64,000 bases of DNA from Lottia gigantea. Lineage: Eukaryota; Mollusca; Gastropoda; Lottiidae. The stretch lies in the NCBI RefSeq assembly GCF_000327385.1, contig NW_008710662.1, forward strand, positions 4,621,063-4,685,062, in the 5' to 3' direction. The notes under the pieces were generated by a model. That model saw only the letters and a program-made list of their open reading frames with translations. It did no database searches and had not been told where the DNA came from. A program made the translations under genes and the position numbers. Positions 1-14,400 of the stretch are shown here, piece after piece (the stretch's first letter is position 1; each line of letters begins with the position of its first letter).

Positions 1-1802
1 TGTCTTATCAGATTTGACCTACCTAATCAAACGTTTAGATTTGGCCTTCTTAATCAGATTTGACCCACCTAATCATATTTGACCTACCTAATCAGATTTG
101 ACCTACCTAATCAAACGTTTAGATATGATCTTCTAAATATGATCTTCTTAATCAAACGTTTAGATTTGACCGTCTTAATCAGATTTGACCGTCTTAATCA
201 AAGGTTTAGATATGACCGTCTTAATCAAAGGTTTAGATATGATCGTCTTAATCAAACGTTTAGATATGATCTTCCTAATCAAACGTTTAGATATGATCTT
301 CCTAATCAAACGTTTAGTTATGATCTTCTAAATATGACCTTCTTAATCTACTTTTAGATATGATCTTTTTAATCTACGTTTAGATTTGACCGTCTTAATC
401 AGATTTGGTCTTCTGAATCAAACGTTAAGATTTGGCCTTCTTAATCAAACGTTTAGAAATGACCTTCCTATCAAACGTTTAGATTGGACCTTCCTAATCA
501 AACGTTTAGATATGATCTTCTAGTTATGATCTTCTTATTCAAACGTTTAGATATGATCTTCGTAATCAAACGTTTAGATTTGACCGCCTTAATCAGATTT
601 GACCTACCTAATCAAACGTTTAGAGTTGGCCTTCTTAATCAAACGTTAAGATATGACCTTCCTAATCAAACGTTTAGATATGATCTTCTAGATATGACCT
701 TCTTAATCAAACGTTTAGATTTGACCGTCTTAATCAGATTTGACCGTCCTGATCAAACATTTAGATATGACCTTCTTAATCAAACGTTTAGATATGACCG
801 TCTTAATCAGATTTGGTCTTCTGAATCAAACGTTTAGATATGACCTTCTTAATCAAACGTTTAGATATGACCTTCTTAATCAAACGTTTACTTAGGACCT
901 TCTTAATCAAACGTTTAGATTTGACCTTCTTAATCAAACGTTTAGATTGGACCTTCTTAATCAAACGTTTAGATTTGGCCGTCTTAATCAGATTTGACCG
1001 TCCTGATTAAACAGTTAGATATGACCTTCTTAATCAAACGTTTAGATATGACCGTCTTAATCAGATTTGGTCTTCTGAATCAAACGTTTAGATATGACCT
1101 TCTTAATCAAACGTTTAGATATGACCTTCTTAATCAAACGTTTAGATATGACCGTCTTAATCAGATTTGGCCTTCTGAATCAAACGTTTAGATATGACCG
1201 TCTTAATCAAACGTTTAGATTTGACCGTCTTAATCAAACGTTTAGATTTGATCTTCTTAATCAAACGTTTAGATTTGATTTTCTTAATCAAACGTTTAGA
1301 TTTGATTTTCTTAATCAAACGTTTAGATTTGACCGTCTTAATCAGATTTGACCGTCTTAATCAAACGTTTAGATAATATGATCTTCCTAATCAAACGTTT
1401 AGATTTGATTTTCTTAATCAAACGTTTTGATTTGATTTTCTTAATCAAACGTTTAGATTTGATTTTCTTAATCAAACGTTTAGGTATGACCTTCCTAATC
1501 AAACGTTTAGATATGACCTTCTTAATCAAACGTTTAGATATGATCATCTTAATCGAACCTTTAGATTTGACCGTCTAAATCAAACGTTTAGATTTGGCCT
1601 TCTTAATCAAACGTTTAGATATGACCTTCCTAATCAAACTTTTAGATATGATCTTCTTAATCAAACGTTTAGATTTGACCGTCTTAATCAGATTTGACCG
1701 TCCTGATCAAACGTTTAGATATAACCTTCTGAATCAAACGTTTAGGCATGACCGTCTTAATCAAATGTTTAGATTTGACCTTCTTAATCAAACGTTTGGA
1801 TG
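1..1802. repeat. Minisatellite of 27-bp units with interspersed 19-bp short units
   Basis: The first 1.8 kb is a tandem array with consensus near TAATCAAACGTTTAGATWTG followed by AYCKTCT, 27 bp long. About 65-70 units are visible and the array runs off the left edge. At about a dozen places a unit is 19 bp because the 8-bp block AACGTTTA is missing. Each full unit carries the perfect palindrome AAACGTTT. Since 27 is a multiple of three, long open frames of 9-residue repeats appear on both strands; I take these as artefacts of the repeat, not genes. Confidence 0.95.
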
Positions 1803-2184
1803 ATTAAATTCTTAATATCAGAAATTCTAATAGCCAGATTTAAAGTTGAACTCTGATGATAATGAAGCTGTAGTGATAGTGACAAAACGTATAGTTCTGT
1901 TCTCACATGACAAAAATTAAACTAAATAATAAAAATATCAATTGCACATTTCATGATCAAAGATCACAAATCCATTTCATACGATTTAACATTAAAGTTC
2001 AATTTGTTCGATCAGAATAATCATAATTTTTACAGCATTTTCTGTTGATTTGAACAAGGAACAAGTTGTCTTTCAGACAATTATTTCAGATGAAGACATC
2101 AGGTGGAATTCAGCCTGTCGTCTATTCGTAACACGACAAGGAAATGACCCAAGTGATCGTATTTTCATGATGATAGGTCTACAG
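1803..2184. other. 3' flank of the receptor gene
   Basis: AT-rich sequence between the minisatellite and the receptor stop codon. It should hold the 3' UTR of the minus-strand gene. I see no clear AATAAA on the minus strand and no other feature, so the transcript end is undefined; the satellite starts within 400 bp of the stop. Confidence 0.4.
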
Positions 2185-2435
2185 TTAGCTATTACAGACA
2201 TCATTAATACTTACCTCAATTCCATTTTGATGATGTCTGGTTAAAGTGTGTCTGGCGCAAGATTGTGAAGAATCTCTATAAATATTTGGTCTCCATACAA
2301 CTGTAGCAAATTTAGAAATAAGTTTTTGTTTGAATAATTTTGTGGTTAAAGTATATAAAAGTGGATTTAATGCGCTATTGACTGGTAATATAAACACCAC
2401 AACCCACGCATACAGATCTCCTGATATCTTGACTC
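2185..2435 (-). CDS. Receptor exon 14: TM7 and C-terminal tail
   Basis: 251 bp including TAA at 2185-2187, acceptor TTGTCTGTTTCAG. TM7 reads WVVVFILPVNSALNPLLY, the NPxxY motif of class A receptors, followed by TLTTKLFKQKL, the helix-8 region, as in RXFP1. The tail of about 50 residues has several serines and threonines that could be phosphorylated. Confidence 0.93.
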
Positions 2436-5400
2436 CTGAAACAGACAAAAATTGAATTAAAAAAAAACAATTGAACATCTAGTATTAACCTGTTTCTAGC
2501 AGACGTTAAATAACATGTCACAACAAGTCAACAATAACAGCAGGGTGTATTCTTCAGTCTGCAATATTAAGTTTTTTATAGCCTGCAAATGACATCCTGG
2601 GCTTTAAATGAATAACAGAGGTGAGATACAAACTATTATGGTGTTAATACGACATTCGTACCAAGAAAAAAATGGCTCTTTAAGTTTTTATTATTATTGA
2701 AAAAGTACATATCCCTGGCTTCGCTGTTGATTATGTCAGAAATCTTCATTGTTAGACCATGGCCGTATTTTCTTAATAAAGGTCTTTCCATCAAATGACA
2801 CCACAACCAGACAATATGTTCAGCAGTGTTTATATTCACTGCAGTTCACACTAAGGTTACAGAGAACCTACTTAGTTATTGTTAAATTCGTCAGACGTGA
2901 CAGAACTTACCTGAAAGTGCTACAACTTTAATAATAATTATAGGTATCCAACATATAAAGTCTGTGATCACAATAAATGAAAATCTTTTCACTAAACATC
3001 TTTCACGACTCTCTCTTGTTGTCCTTAAAGGTACTTCAGTGTGTTTTATAGACACAAACATAGCAAGATATGCATAGGATATAAATAGAAACGATGCTAA
3101 ATTCATTCCAATGAACAGAAATGACGAGTATTCCCAGCCATTAGCTCTTGGGTCGTGAAGATGTAAAGGTATACACACACCGTTATTACGATAAAAAGTG
3201 GTTCCAAAATATGGTATACCAATTACAGGTATCACTGCAAACAATATACACATTAACCACGTAAATCCCATTACACAATAGGCTACCTTTAATCCTCTTT
3301 TCCTTAATGATAGTGGATACATGATACATATGTATCTATCTAGTGTTATTACAGTTAGTGTTAACACTGACACTTCACTGCTAACTGTACTTATAATTCC
3401 AGAAAGATCGCAAGTCCAGCTATTCCTCCATTCTTCATCATGAAGAACATAATTTCCCCGATACATTTTATCCCTGGTACCGATCATCAACAAATAAACA
3501 CCCATGATCATATCAGCAAAGGATAAGTTTTTAATGAAAAATGAATGGATTTGGTTGTCTTCTTTTAAAAGAAAACGACCCAAGAGAACAATGATATTTC
3601 CAGCACAGGCAAGAACAGCTACAACCCATACACTTATCCTTAATACAATATTCTCTAAAAGGTTTTCTTGACTCGATATACCATCACCACGTGGTTCACA
3701 CGATATCACATCAGATACATAGGCACAGAAGTGGATTTTATCAAAATATCTGAAAAAGTACAAAAATATAATACATTGCCTCATAGAGATTGTAAAGAGG
3801 TTCTCTAAAAAAAATTATGTGTATCTGGGACACTGATAGCATCAACTTGCACCATTCAAATTTTCAGTCAGTAGTTGGTGCAGTGCCACAAAAATAGGTA
3901 TTTGATGACGTCAGTAATCTCAAAATATGCTTTATCACATTCGATTTGTGACGTCATCAAACACTTAGTTTAAGTAGATTGCAGCAATATCATAGCTGAA
4001 AAAACTTAACACTGTTTTTTTATTATTGAAAAAGCAAATCAATTACAACAAATTGATGGCATCAAGAAACAAATGGAGTCTTCATTGTCATCATATTTCC
4101 AATATTATTATTATTAGTTTTTGCTCCTAATGACAGGATTCCCTAAGTAACAATTCATTAAACACAATTTGTCAATTTCTATTACTTAAAGGGATATAAA
4201 ACTGAAGTCAAGAGCATGCATTTTTACCAACCATGCGTTAGCCTCAGAAACGGGTATTTTTAGCAAAACCAATCAATAATAGTGTTCACAGATCACTATC
4301 GTAATTTGAGCATTCAAATCCACGTGTGTCTAGAATTATTCGCGTTTGAATGTTAAAATGACGACTCTGTGATTCATAGAAAGGGCATATATATAGAAAT
4401 AGGAGAAGAAATTCATAGTTTAAGATTTTTTTGAAGGAATATTTTGATTTTCCTACATTTCTAGTACTTCTGAAGACTATTTACAGATATTCAAGACTGA
4501 AATCAATCTCTCAAAATGGCGCATCCGCCCCTTTAAAATGATTAGAACGAGCCGCAGGTGTTGATAAAGACCTCTTACTGTCTTATTAAAGATTAAAAAA
4601 CATATTACAATACATTTATAGCTGTATATAAGAAAAATAAAAATGTTGAAATAAACTTCCACCAGATCATTTTAAACGACGAAATAGAATCTTAACTCAC
4701 AAAGGTTAAAAGGTAAAAGGTTTCAGTATGATCTGTATTATACACGTAATAACGTGTTCATGTTCAGCTGACAGAAATTAAAAATAATGTAGGTGACATT
4801 AATTATTTGTATATCCTGCTCTATAAATAGACACAAACAATTTTCACAAATATATTTTACAATTTACTCCAGTTTCGAATATCAAATCAATACTATTACT
4901 CTATTACCTATTTTAGAAAATTGAACTATGCCCAACTAATGGGTTTGTGAAAAAGCACAAAAAGAAATGACAGTAATTATACGTTTGTACGTTTATGAGG
5001 TTACATCGCCAACATTAAGGAATCATGCTTTAAATAAAGAGACAACAAACGCGCTTGAATATATTTTTAGACCATAAAAGTCAGACAGTAGTTTGAAATA
5101 TTGCAAATAGAAACCCATGTTGTTTCCCGTACAAAAAAACTCTCTTTAAACAATTCTTAAAGCTTTAACCCTGTGGGGGTCTAACTGTAATAAGTTTGAC
5201 ATCAATACCTATATTGATTGTATTCGAGAAGTAATCGACTGGTATCGTCATGTCAGTCACGAATCCATGGAGAGGGGTATAATGACTAAACAATATACCA
5301 ATTAAAATAGTAATTTATGGTTATTTTGTTCCCCAATGATTGAAAGTAATACTTACACATTCTTTAAGGTAGTTAATAAACTAAATGTTTCTTGAGGAAC

Positions 5401-8400
5401 GGTAGAAAATGGGTTTTCTTTCAAATTGCTGAAAAATAATTATAAAGACATGTATAGGCTATCTTTCCTGATGGAAATTTCCATTCACTGATCATCCGAA
5501 AATGAAGATAATGACCCTAGGGTAGTGGTTGTTCAAAATCACTTCAGATATCTTTTTTTCAGTCTGTAGAATTCGATATATAAAATATCGTCTTGGTATC
5601 AAGTGAGTGCTCATATAAAGTATCTGACAAGAGTTCGGCTCTTATGGTACTTGATACAACCGCCAGATATGGTAAGCTAATTAGAAGATTCTACATATTT
5701 TTTAGTATACAGTCATGTACTTACAGAGATCGAATACTCAAGAGTGGGTTAAAAACTGTTTCTTCAATACTCAAAATATTATTATTGGTTAGAACACTGA
5801 AAAAAAAGAAAATGAAGATGTGGATATTATATAACAATTTGAAGATGGCTAATAACATTTTGCGTATCGTGTAAAGACCGCGATCACATTCCAATAAACC
5901 TTATCATTGAAACGCCCATAAATTCAATTCAAGTTTAATTTCAAGGTTTCTTGATTTTGAAGGAATAATAGTTGTTCTGATTACAGAATGCCTATTATTT
6001 CATCAGAAATTATGGTCAGGAAGCTTGAATTACGAAAAGGAAATGCTGTATATAGACTTCAGAATGAGACGCCCCTAAAAATCGAACATGGATCTCTGCA
6101 GCTACAGAGAAATATGCCAGACACAATGCAATGACAGTTTTCTGTAGTAAGAATTGTAGTATGCCCCAGTTATATTTTGTATTTTATTGACATATACACA
6201 TTATATTAAATCAGTTTTCTATTCTTCATTTTAAAATATTCATTGTTTAATGCAGAAAAAAAGGAAAATGTCAAGGCTATTTTCCAAGAAGTGTTTATTC
6301 ACAACAATTGCATTTTATATAAAAACTGTGTGAAACAATTTTAAATCTACTTAAAGAACAACTTCAGTCTCACACATTTCCTGGAGCTTGACATCCAGAA
6401 GAACTTTAAAACTTACACCAAAGTGTCAAGAACATACATCAATAACGGTTGGAATAAAACAGAATTAATTTAATCTGATACTTTTAAATCAAAATGATAA
6501 ATATATATTTTGGTGTTTGGAAATAAAGAGTCTTGAAGATGACGATATATTCATAGGTCTGGTCATTTTTGCTGTGTTCTTTCTCTCTTCATTTCTTATT
6601 TTTAATCTTTCCAATGTTTTTATTTACGCAAATCGCATTAATACAGATCAAATGTGTATTTATAAAGCTAGGCGCCTACAACCATTTGCCTACAATACAC
6701 ATTTATTTTAGCGATTTGCCAAAGTGCTGACCCAATTCGATCAAGTCGTGGCTCACAGTGCCTTGGTGCGCTTTGTCAGAGATTCAAGATGGTAGACAAC
6801 AGTGGTATCAAGTAAGGAAATTTCAAAAACTATGCAATGGGTCAACTTGGTGATCAACTTGGTCATTTAATTTAAGGCGATTTGATTTGTATCACATGTT
6901 GATATCGATCGGTGAAGCAAGTTTATACGATTTGCTTAAAGGTATACTACCTCTTAGGTTGACCAAAAAAATTTAATTATTAAAACTTAATTAACTCTTC
7001 TAATTGTATAATACTTGAAAGAATGTATTTACAATTACAATTAACAAACAATATTCAATAATTTCTATATAAGGTTTAATTGACTTCAGAATTTATGTGT
7101 CAACATATAACTCGTGTGTGGAAATCATGGTTACTTGTGTTCCAACTTTCATTTCAAAATAACAATTTCAGCACCTCGTCCAGCCTTTTTCTCATATTTG
7201 AGAATTAATTATTTTCAAGGCACGTGTAAGTGTGAATCAATTAAGTTTTTAACAGCGAAAATATTTCTTTATGTCATTATATAAATAATTTTAGATTAAA
7301 TTATCGCCTAATCTAATTTTAATCACATTGTAATTACCAAAAGCCGTTCTTCAAAACTGATGAAGGTTACTTCATCTGAGATATCACGAATATAAAAGAT
7401 AGCTTGACAGGTATGTTATATACGTCCACTATCACTTATATAACGTAAGTCAATCACTAGTATGAACTATTCAACCATCAGTAATGCACTTCTATTGAAC
7501 TTTTTGGGACGATACCAAACAATATTACCAAGTTTTGTCAAAATTCTGCTTTTAAGTGTTTACAAAGTAAAGGTTTTCAAGAAGAGGTAAATACTTTTAT
7601 AATATTTTCAATCCATGGGTGATAATAAGCAATTTCAACAAGTTTCGTAAAAATACGTGTAGAATTGTGCCTTGTATAGAGTGTTCAAAATTAACCGCGG
7701 GCAATAACTCATACTAAATATTTTTCAATTTTTCTGATTTTCAATAGTGTTGATCCTTGGGCGATTACAAACACTCACGCCAAGTTTCCACAAATTCTAT
7801 AAAGTTGTGCTTTCTATAGAATACTAGCACGGACATAGATGACGCCAATATAGCCCCCCCCCCCCCCCCCATTTCATGTGGGCGTAGAAAACGTATATAC
7901 TAGTACACATTATTAAACTTACTGAGTTTTGTCAAATTTTAATGACGGGTAGGGACGAAATAACACGTCAGTATTAAGTTAACTATTAACCAGTTAACTA
8001 TTAACTGAGCTAAAATAATTTTTCTCCGGCCGATCACTTGATTTATTATAGATCAGAGAGGACCCTTCTTTAACTGGCAACATGATTTTAGTTACCTGAT
8101 GATGTCAAACCAATGTTTCAAGAATATAACAACTGCTTATAGTAGAAAATTCAATGGTCAAGTCAAAGCTTACATCAGATATTTCTTGATCATTTGAAAT
8201 TTGTGTTTCCAGTATATTAATAACGAGTAAATAAATACAAAAAGGTAGTCAAATCTTTAATTAGAAACTTGACAACTTAGAAGACAATAGTTCAATCCCA
8301 ATGAAAGATTGTGTAAGATTAGAACCGTAATAGCAGTAAAAGTAATATGTTGCTAAATGACTAGGTCACATTATAAGAACTTAAAAGACGACATTATGTC

Positions 8401-11400
8401 TGAAGTGAAAACAAGGCCATATTTAGCCAAACTTTGACTGGAACGCTGATTACACGATAAATCGTTTTCATAAACTGAACGAACAGTTTTTTAGAATCAA
8501 ATACTGAGACTAAATCATATGAAAGACAAAAAATCGATACAGAATAGCATCAATTGATGTGTATGATCAAATGATCCCATTTCATCATATTATATAATTA
8601 AAACATGTGGATATAATTTACTTACAGAGTAGTCAGATTACTTAATCCATCAAATATTCCAGAACTAAGATATTGTAGATTATTGTGCGATAAACTCCTG
8701 TAATTATCAAACAAATCTTTAAAATTCAGAATCATTCATTAACAATATTTTACCGTTTCCTCGTGTTTTAAAGACATATACATATTTCCAATACCACATT
8801 TGCTGAATTTATCTACCCGTAACATTTGAACAAACCATTGAAATTCCATGGATGTTCACTTCCACATTCCCAAAGTCAATAATGATGACGTTGATAATAT
8901 GCACTCGAGTATATTGACGTAACAATAGTATACATTTTTAGGGTACGTTCTTTTGAATTGCAAAAGTACAGGATATACCATTTTAATATGAGATACAAAA
9001 GGATCATAAATGTAGCTGAAATTGAGTTTAATCAAGTAAATATCAAGACGATATCAAGAAACTTTAAACAAGTTAGCTTTCACCATAAGATTCATTTTCA
9101 GATGGGAAGTTAGATCTGAGGATCGTGAGAGGTCAAATTCAAAATGGCCACCAGTCCGCAACCAAATAGTCCAGATAACCGTTTAAGATGTCATTTCCAA
9201 CTAAATTGGAGATGCCAATTCATTCGGTAATAGCCTACTTTAGAGATGGTTATAACTCTGCAATTAGGTTAAGGTCAATGTCAAATTAGGTCAAACAATG
9301 ATTAAAAAATAACAACCTCTGCCTGTATTTTGACATCTAAAAAAAAACAAATAAAAAAGATTAAGATACCACCACTTTGACTATCATAGAGCTGCTTAAC
9401 AGCCGATTTTGTGGTTGCGCACGAGTTTCTTGTAAAGTTTGTAACAATGCGAATCCATTGGACGCCCTGCAGGCACACTACATCTACCAAACTAAAGCCC
9501 TGGAACACACAATCCGCAACATATGACGCGAGTTGTAACAGCTTGTCATGAAGACACACATTTCCAGATTAAACAGTTTGTCAACCAGCCCTCTTGATCA
9601 TATTGGGACATGTGGTGGTTGTGTCCAATGTCCGTAAAACTGACAAGTTCCTGGTGTCCTTAGTATGAGAAGTGCAAAAAGCAGTCTGTTTTTTAATCTG
9701 GTGGTGTAAATTCCAATTGATTGTCAATGGCAATCATGCGTCCTCAACTTCAATGGCCCACCTCCACAGAACAAAAAAATGGGAAAACGTTTTGTAAACA
9801 TTTTTTAGTCAGTTTTTACTTTAATGCCAAACCCTGACCATCTCAAAAGTATTACCGAAAGAATTGGCATCTCCATTTTAGTTGCGGACTACTGGCCATT
9901 TTGGATTCGACCTCTCACTGTTCTCCGAGGTCAAAGCTGATTTCCCTCAACCTCTGAAGATCAATCTTATTATGAAAACTAACTATGCTAGAAGTTTCAT
10001 GCTTTTCTCAAAAAGTGCACAGTTATCATTATATGAAAGCTTATCCATTGTACTTTTTAACGGTGCGTGCATTCTTAAACAGACAATTAAATTGTAAATT
10101 CCATTAGAAATCTTCTAGGAATTATGATATTTTGATACGGAACTTGATTAACAATCTCATTTTCACCCTTGGAAGTTACTTTGCGAAGTCTAGCATAGGT
10201 CTGCAACAGAAATGGTTTCAATAAAAGTAAAAAAAGTGAGCAGACGTCGTGTTCGGTTATGAATTAACAGGCTTTTTAGACATGGTATGGTGGATTTTCT
10301 AAATGACGTTAAATGAAGTTGAAAATGTCATCAACCCACATGATCATTTACAACTTCTTTGAAGGCGTCGGCTTCATTCGCGGCTGGGTAGGTTTATACA
10401 GTGACAGACATGAAAAGCAAGTAATCCTGCTCAGGGAATAAAATCGAAAATCTAACTGTATTTAATGTCAGTGATTGGCAATGTTTAATATTATTAAAAT
10501 GACTTCTGTCAAACTTCGAGAGGGAAGGTCTAAGAGAAATATGATACTTCGTGTGATCTTTGACCATATCACTATAAATGTATATATGAATTATTATAGA
10601 AATGGATTTCAGGTCCCACGTGTATTTTGAAATTTGTTCAGTAAGCGATATAGAAATGAAACTATGTGTAATATAACATGGAACTTACAATTGGACGAGA
10701 TTTGATAAATTGGTGAATGAGCCTGGTTCAATATAATCTATACTATTTTCCTGTAAATATCTAAAAATAGAAAAATATCGAATGTCAATTCATATCCAAT
10801 CTTTCTTTATTAATCCCATAAATTACTACAGGATACTCAGAACGAGTCTTAATCAAAACGTCTGTCAGACGAGAAGTTTATACATTTTTCTTTTGGCGAT
10901 GAATTTCATATCTGAACTGCCTTCGTGAATTGAACAACTATGTTTTAAACAGAAAAATTCCTGATTGACGTCAATTGATTTCAAAATATAATAAAATGTT
11001 AGGTTGCAAGGGGGAATGACCGACAAAATGGATCTTTTGAAAATCCAAAATAGTCAATCAGACTTCATATTTTCACTAATATTTACTTTTAAAATATAAC
11101 TAGCTAACCTAAAAAATATAGACTGACTAATGATTTCTATTTCTCCTCTAAATATTTAATCATTGGTCTTCATTTTAGTTTGAATTAAAGTAATAGACTT
11201 AAAGGGATTGTAAAGAGGCTTTCTAAACTTTTTAGGTGTATTGGGAACACTGTTAGTATCGATTTTCACCATTCCAACTTTCAATCAGACGGCTCTTGTT
11301 CGTGACGTCATTAAACGCCTAGTTTTAGTGGAATTGCAGGAACCACAGACGTCTGATTGAAAATTGGAGTGGTGATGCTATCAATGTCCCCGATACATAT

Positions 11401-14400
11401 GAAATGTTTAGAAAATCTCTATATAATCCCTCTAATACTCACAGCATGGCAAGACTTGGGGTTTGATTGAAATAATATTTTCTAATAGACAACAGTTTAT
11501 TAGCTGAAAGGTCTCTGCAATAAAAATTAAATGATTTGGAGGAGGGGTGGGGGGTAAATCTTCACGTGGGTTGAAATGACAGATATGAAAAAAATCATGT
11601 GTTCAAACGAGTCTATCGTCACAGAGTGTCTTTGAACAATATATCATGTAGAGAACAGTCTGTGATGTTAATGGCAATCAGATTTGATGATTGATAAAAC
11701 ATATGTTTTTGGAAATATGCCGTAAAGAAAAATCTAAATGAAAGATTCCTTTAACTATATCAATTACTGTCAACGATTTGTTTTTTGACAATTTCAAAAT
11801 GTCAACATTGTCCATGGAGTTCAAAGCTTAAGCTTTACTCTTTTAACTTTCCTCTATAAATCTAAATAGGAAAAATCCATAAGGCATAATATAAAAGTGT
11901 ATCAGGGTGCACAAAACCGGAAGAAAACGTTTTAATTGCCTACTTACAAAAACGATAATTTTTTAGTCCATTTAAATACTTCCGCCTCAACATGCTTAAT
12001 ATTATTGCTATTTAAAAACCTAAAATATAGCAGAGATAGAAATAAGGATCTGTTTATGGAAACAAATTACTGAAAATAAAAGACAGCTGAATTAATAAAA
12101 ATCTTCAAACCAATTACCTGTTATATCAACTTCTTACAACATATCATCTATTTTTAAACACACAAGTGAAAGTATGCCAACAATTTTCGGCTGATGGTAA
12201 ACGTCATTCAACGTATAAAGACGTTCGTTAACCTCTGAATTTCGCAATGTATGCCATCATTTGTTTGACTTATAAATTAACATATCTCACACAGTCAATG
12301 TCAAAACTGTATTATGATATATATATATATATTTGTAGAGTTTCACATTTCTATAGACTAATCAGCATTGGAGCCAAAGATATCTGATTCATTTCTTACA
12401 GTTTGCATGGATATAGAATGATATGAATGATAATTTAAACCATGTCATGCACACTGCATTAAAAATGAACAGCGCTATTGACACTACAGCTAGATCGATC
12501 AATCCAAAGCTATCTTAGTTGTCAGGTATGGTAGTATAATATGGTATGGTCTACAGTAGTCCGACACCGGCTTCTATTCCAGCCTCTGATAGATATTTCC
12601 ACACCTAGGAATTTGCGTTTTATTAAACATAATATTAAATTACCTTGACGATGACTTTTAATTAATGTTGGGCATCACCACCGTAACTTTCGTTTTGTTC
12701 GTATCGCGTGACTCTGTGAGCCCTGAACTTTTGACTGTGCACGCAGTTTTAAATGACCTATGCGAGATCAGTTTCGTTGAAGAAAAACTTTGATGGAACC
12801 GGAGACGTGACATAAATTGTGTATGGAGAAAATGAATAATGGTAGACTAAACTACAACAATATTCATCTTTCAAAATATATTGTTTTGAAGATCCGAGGT
12901 TTCTAAACATGTTTAATATCCCCGCTCCAATTAACAGGGCATATTTTTCTGACTCTAAACCAGCCGACATAATATGTCCAAAAAGCTGTCAGAGGTTGGA
13001 ATAGAGACAGATGTTTCGGTTCAGGTCTATAGCTACATCTGGAGTTATATTGGTCACATCAGAGTTCAGTCATCAGAGTTCCCCAATCCTTTTCATTATT
13101 ATATGAATAAAATATTGCTTACAAAAAAAATCAGAGCAAAAAAAAAAAAAAAAAAAATCGTGGAAATCAAAACAAAGCTAATAGACTTTCAAGGTCCTTT
13201 GAGGGCCGTAACTGGGGTCTTTTTTCTATGGGGCAAAAATCTTGTTGCCTTTAAAGTCAGTTATGTCTGTCATCACAACGCTTTTAGTACACTTTACGGT
13301 AACCACCTTAACTGTAGACATCATATATTTATATTTTATTTTTAAAAACAAAATTTATTGTTTGTTAAATTCTGCATGAGGCATTTGCTTCTTTTGCCTT
13401 TATGTAGATACGGCCCTGAATAGACAATAATTAGCATATTATCAGAAGACTGAATACATAGTGCGACTATTGTGTAAGACTAGTGCAAGATAGTACTGAC
13501 ACTGTATTGTTCATTAGAGCTTCAAGGTGTGGGTGGATTTTGATAGATCACTCCAGACTAATTAGTGTAGATTCCCGAAAACTACTTGGGTAAGCATTGA
13601 CTACTATAAACCTAATGTCTCAACATAATCAATCATTAAGTCTTTTATAAGAATCATTGATGTTGCAGTCTTATTTACGGTCCTTTTCTTGGCTAATATA
13701 GATCGTCAAAATGTCAATAATGTATTCTGGGATTGAAGGAAATTACAGAAACAGTACAGAGGAAAGAACATTAGAAATTAAATCTGATTATACTTACAGT
13801 GTTTTTAATTGATGGAGATTGCGTAAATCTGATTTTTTCAAAGATGAAATTTCATTATCGCTGAGTTGCCTGTAATGACAAGAAAGCAGGTTTTATTATC
13901 GTTTTTAGGAAACAGACAAGTTTATTGCACTGTCTTAATGAGAAGCGAGTGGGTCCATAGATTGTGTTAGTTTTAAAGGAAAGATTCCCTTCGAGTTAAC
14001 TTTAGTGATTTGACGTGGCTAAATTTTAAACGAAAATCGGTTGACCATCTTATGTTCCAATCAAGGTATGCAATATATTTTCTTAAGCCTTACCATAATC
14101 TATGGTAAATATTTTGCATGTTCAATGAGAGAATGTCTAATGTAAGTTGTTTCAATCTTTATGAAACATTTAAACATGTTATTGACAAGTCTAGACATTC
14201 GAAAGCAATATTGTACTCAATTACTACAAAGAGTCTCTTAAAGACTTTACTAGTCCAATAACGGATGATATTTTCTTTTCACCAATGATGGTTCAATGGT
14301 ATATGAGATATCCTAGCGAAACAAAACAGAGAATAAACTTAACAGAATATCAGCCCAAGATTCCATTTTAAGTCTACGTCTTTCCCCTTGATGGTCGTGG

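Noticed and set aside
79-1803. Several overlapping open frames of LIKRLDMTF-type repeats on both strands
   Set aside because: They are by-products of the 27-bp satellite; the frame stays open because 27 is a multiple of three.
2050-2244. 64-codon plus-strand frame opposite the receptor tail
   Set aside because: It is antisense to exon 14 and has no recognised content.
12974-13345. 123-codon plus-strand frame
   Set aside because: Runs through a poly-A stretch read as lysines and has no domain or splice context.
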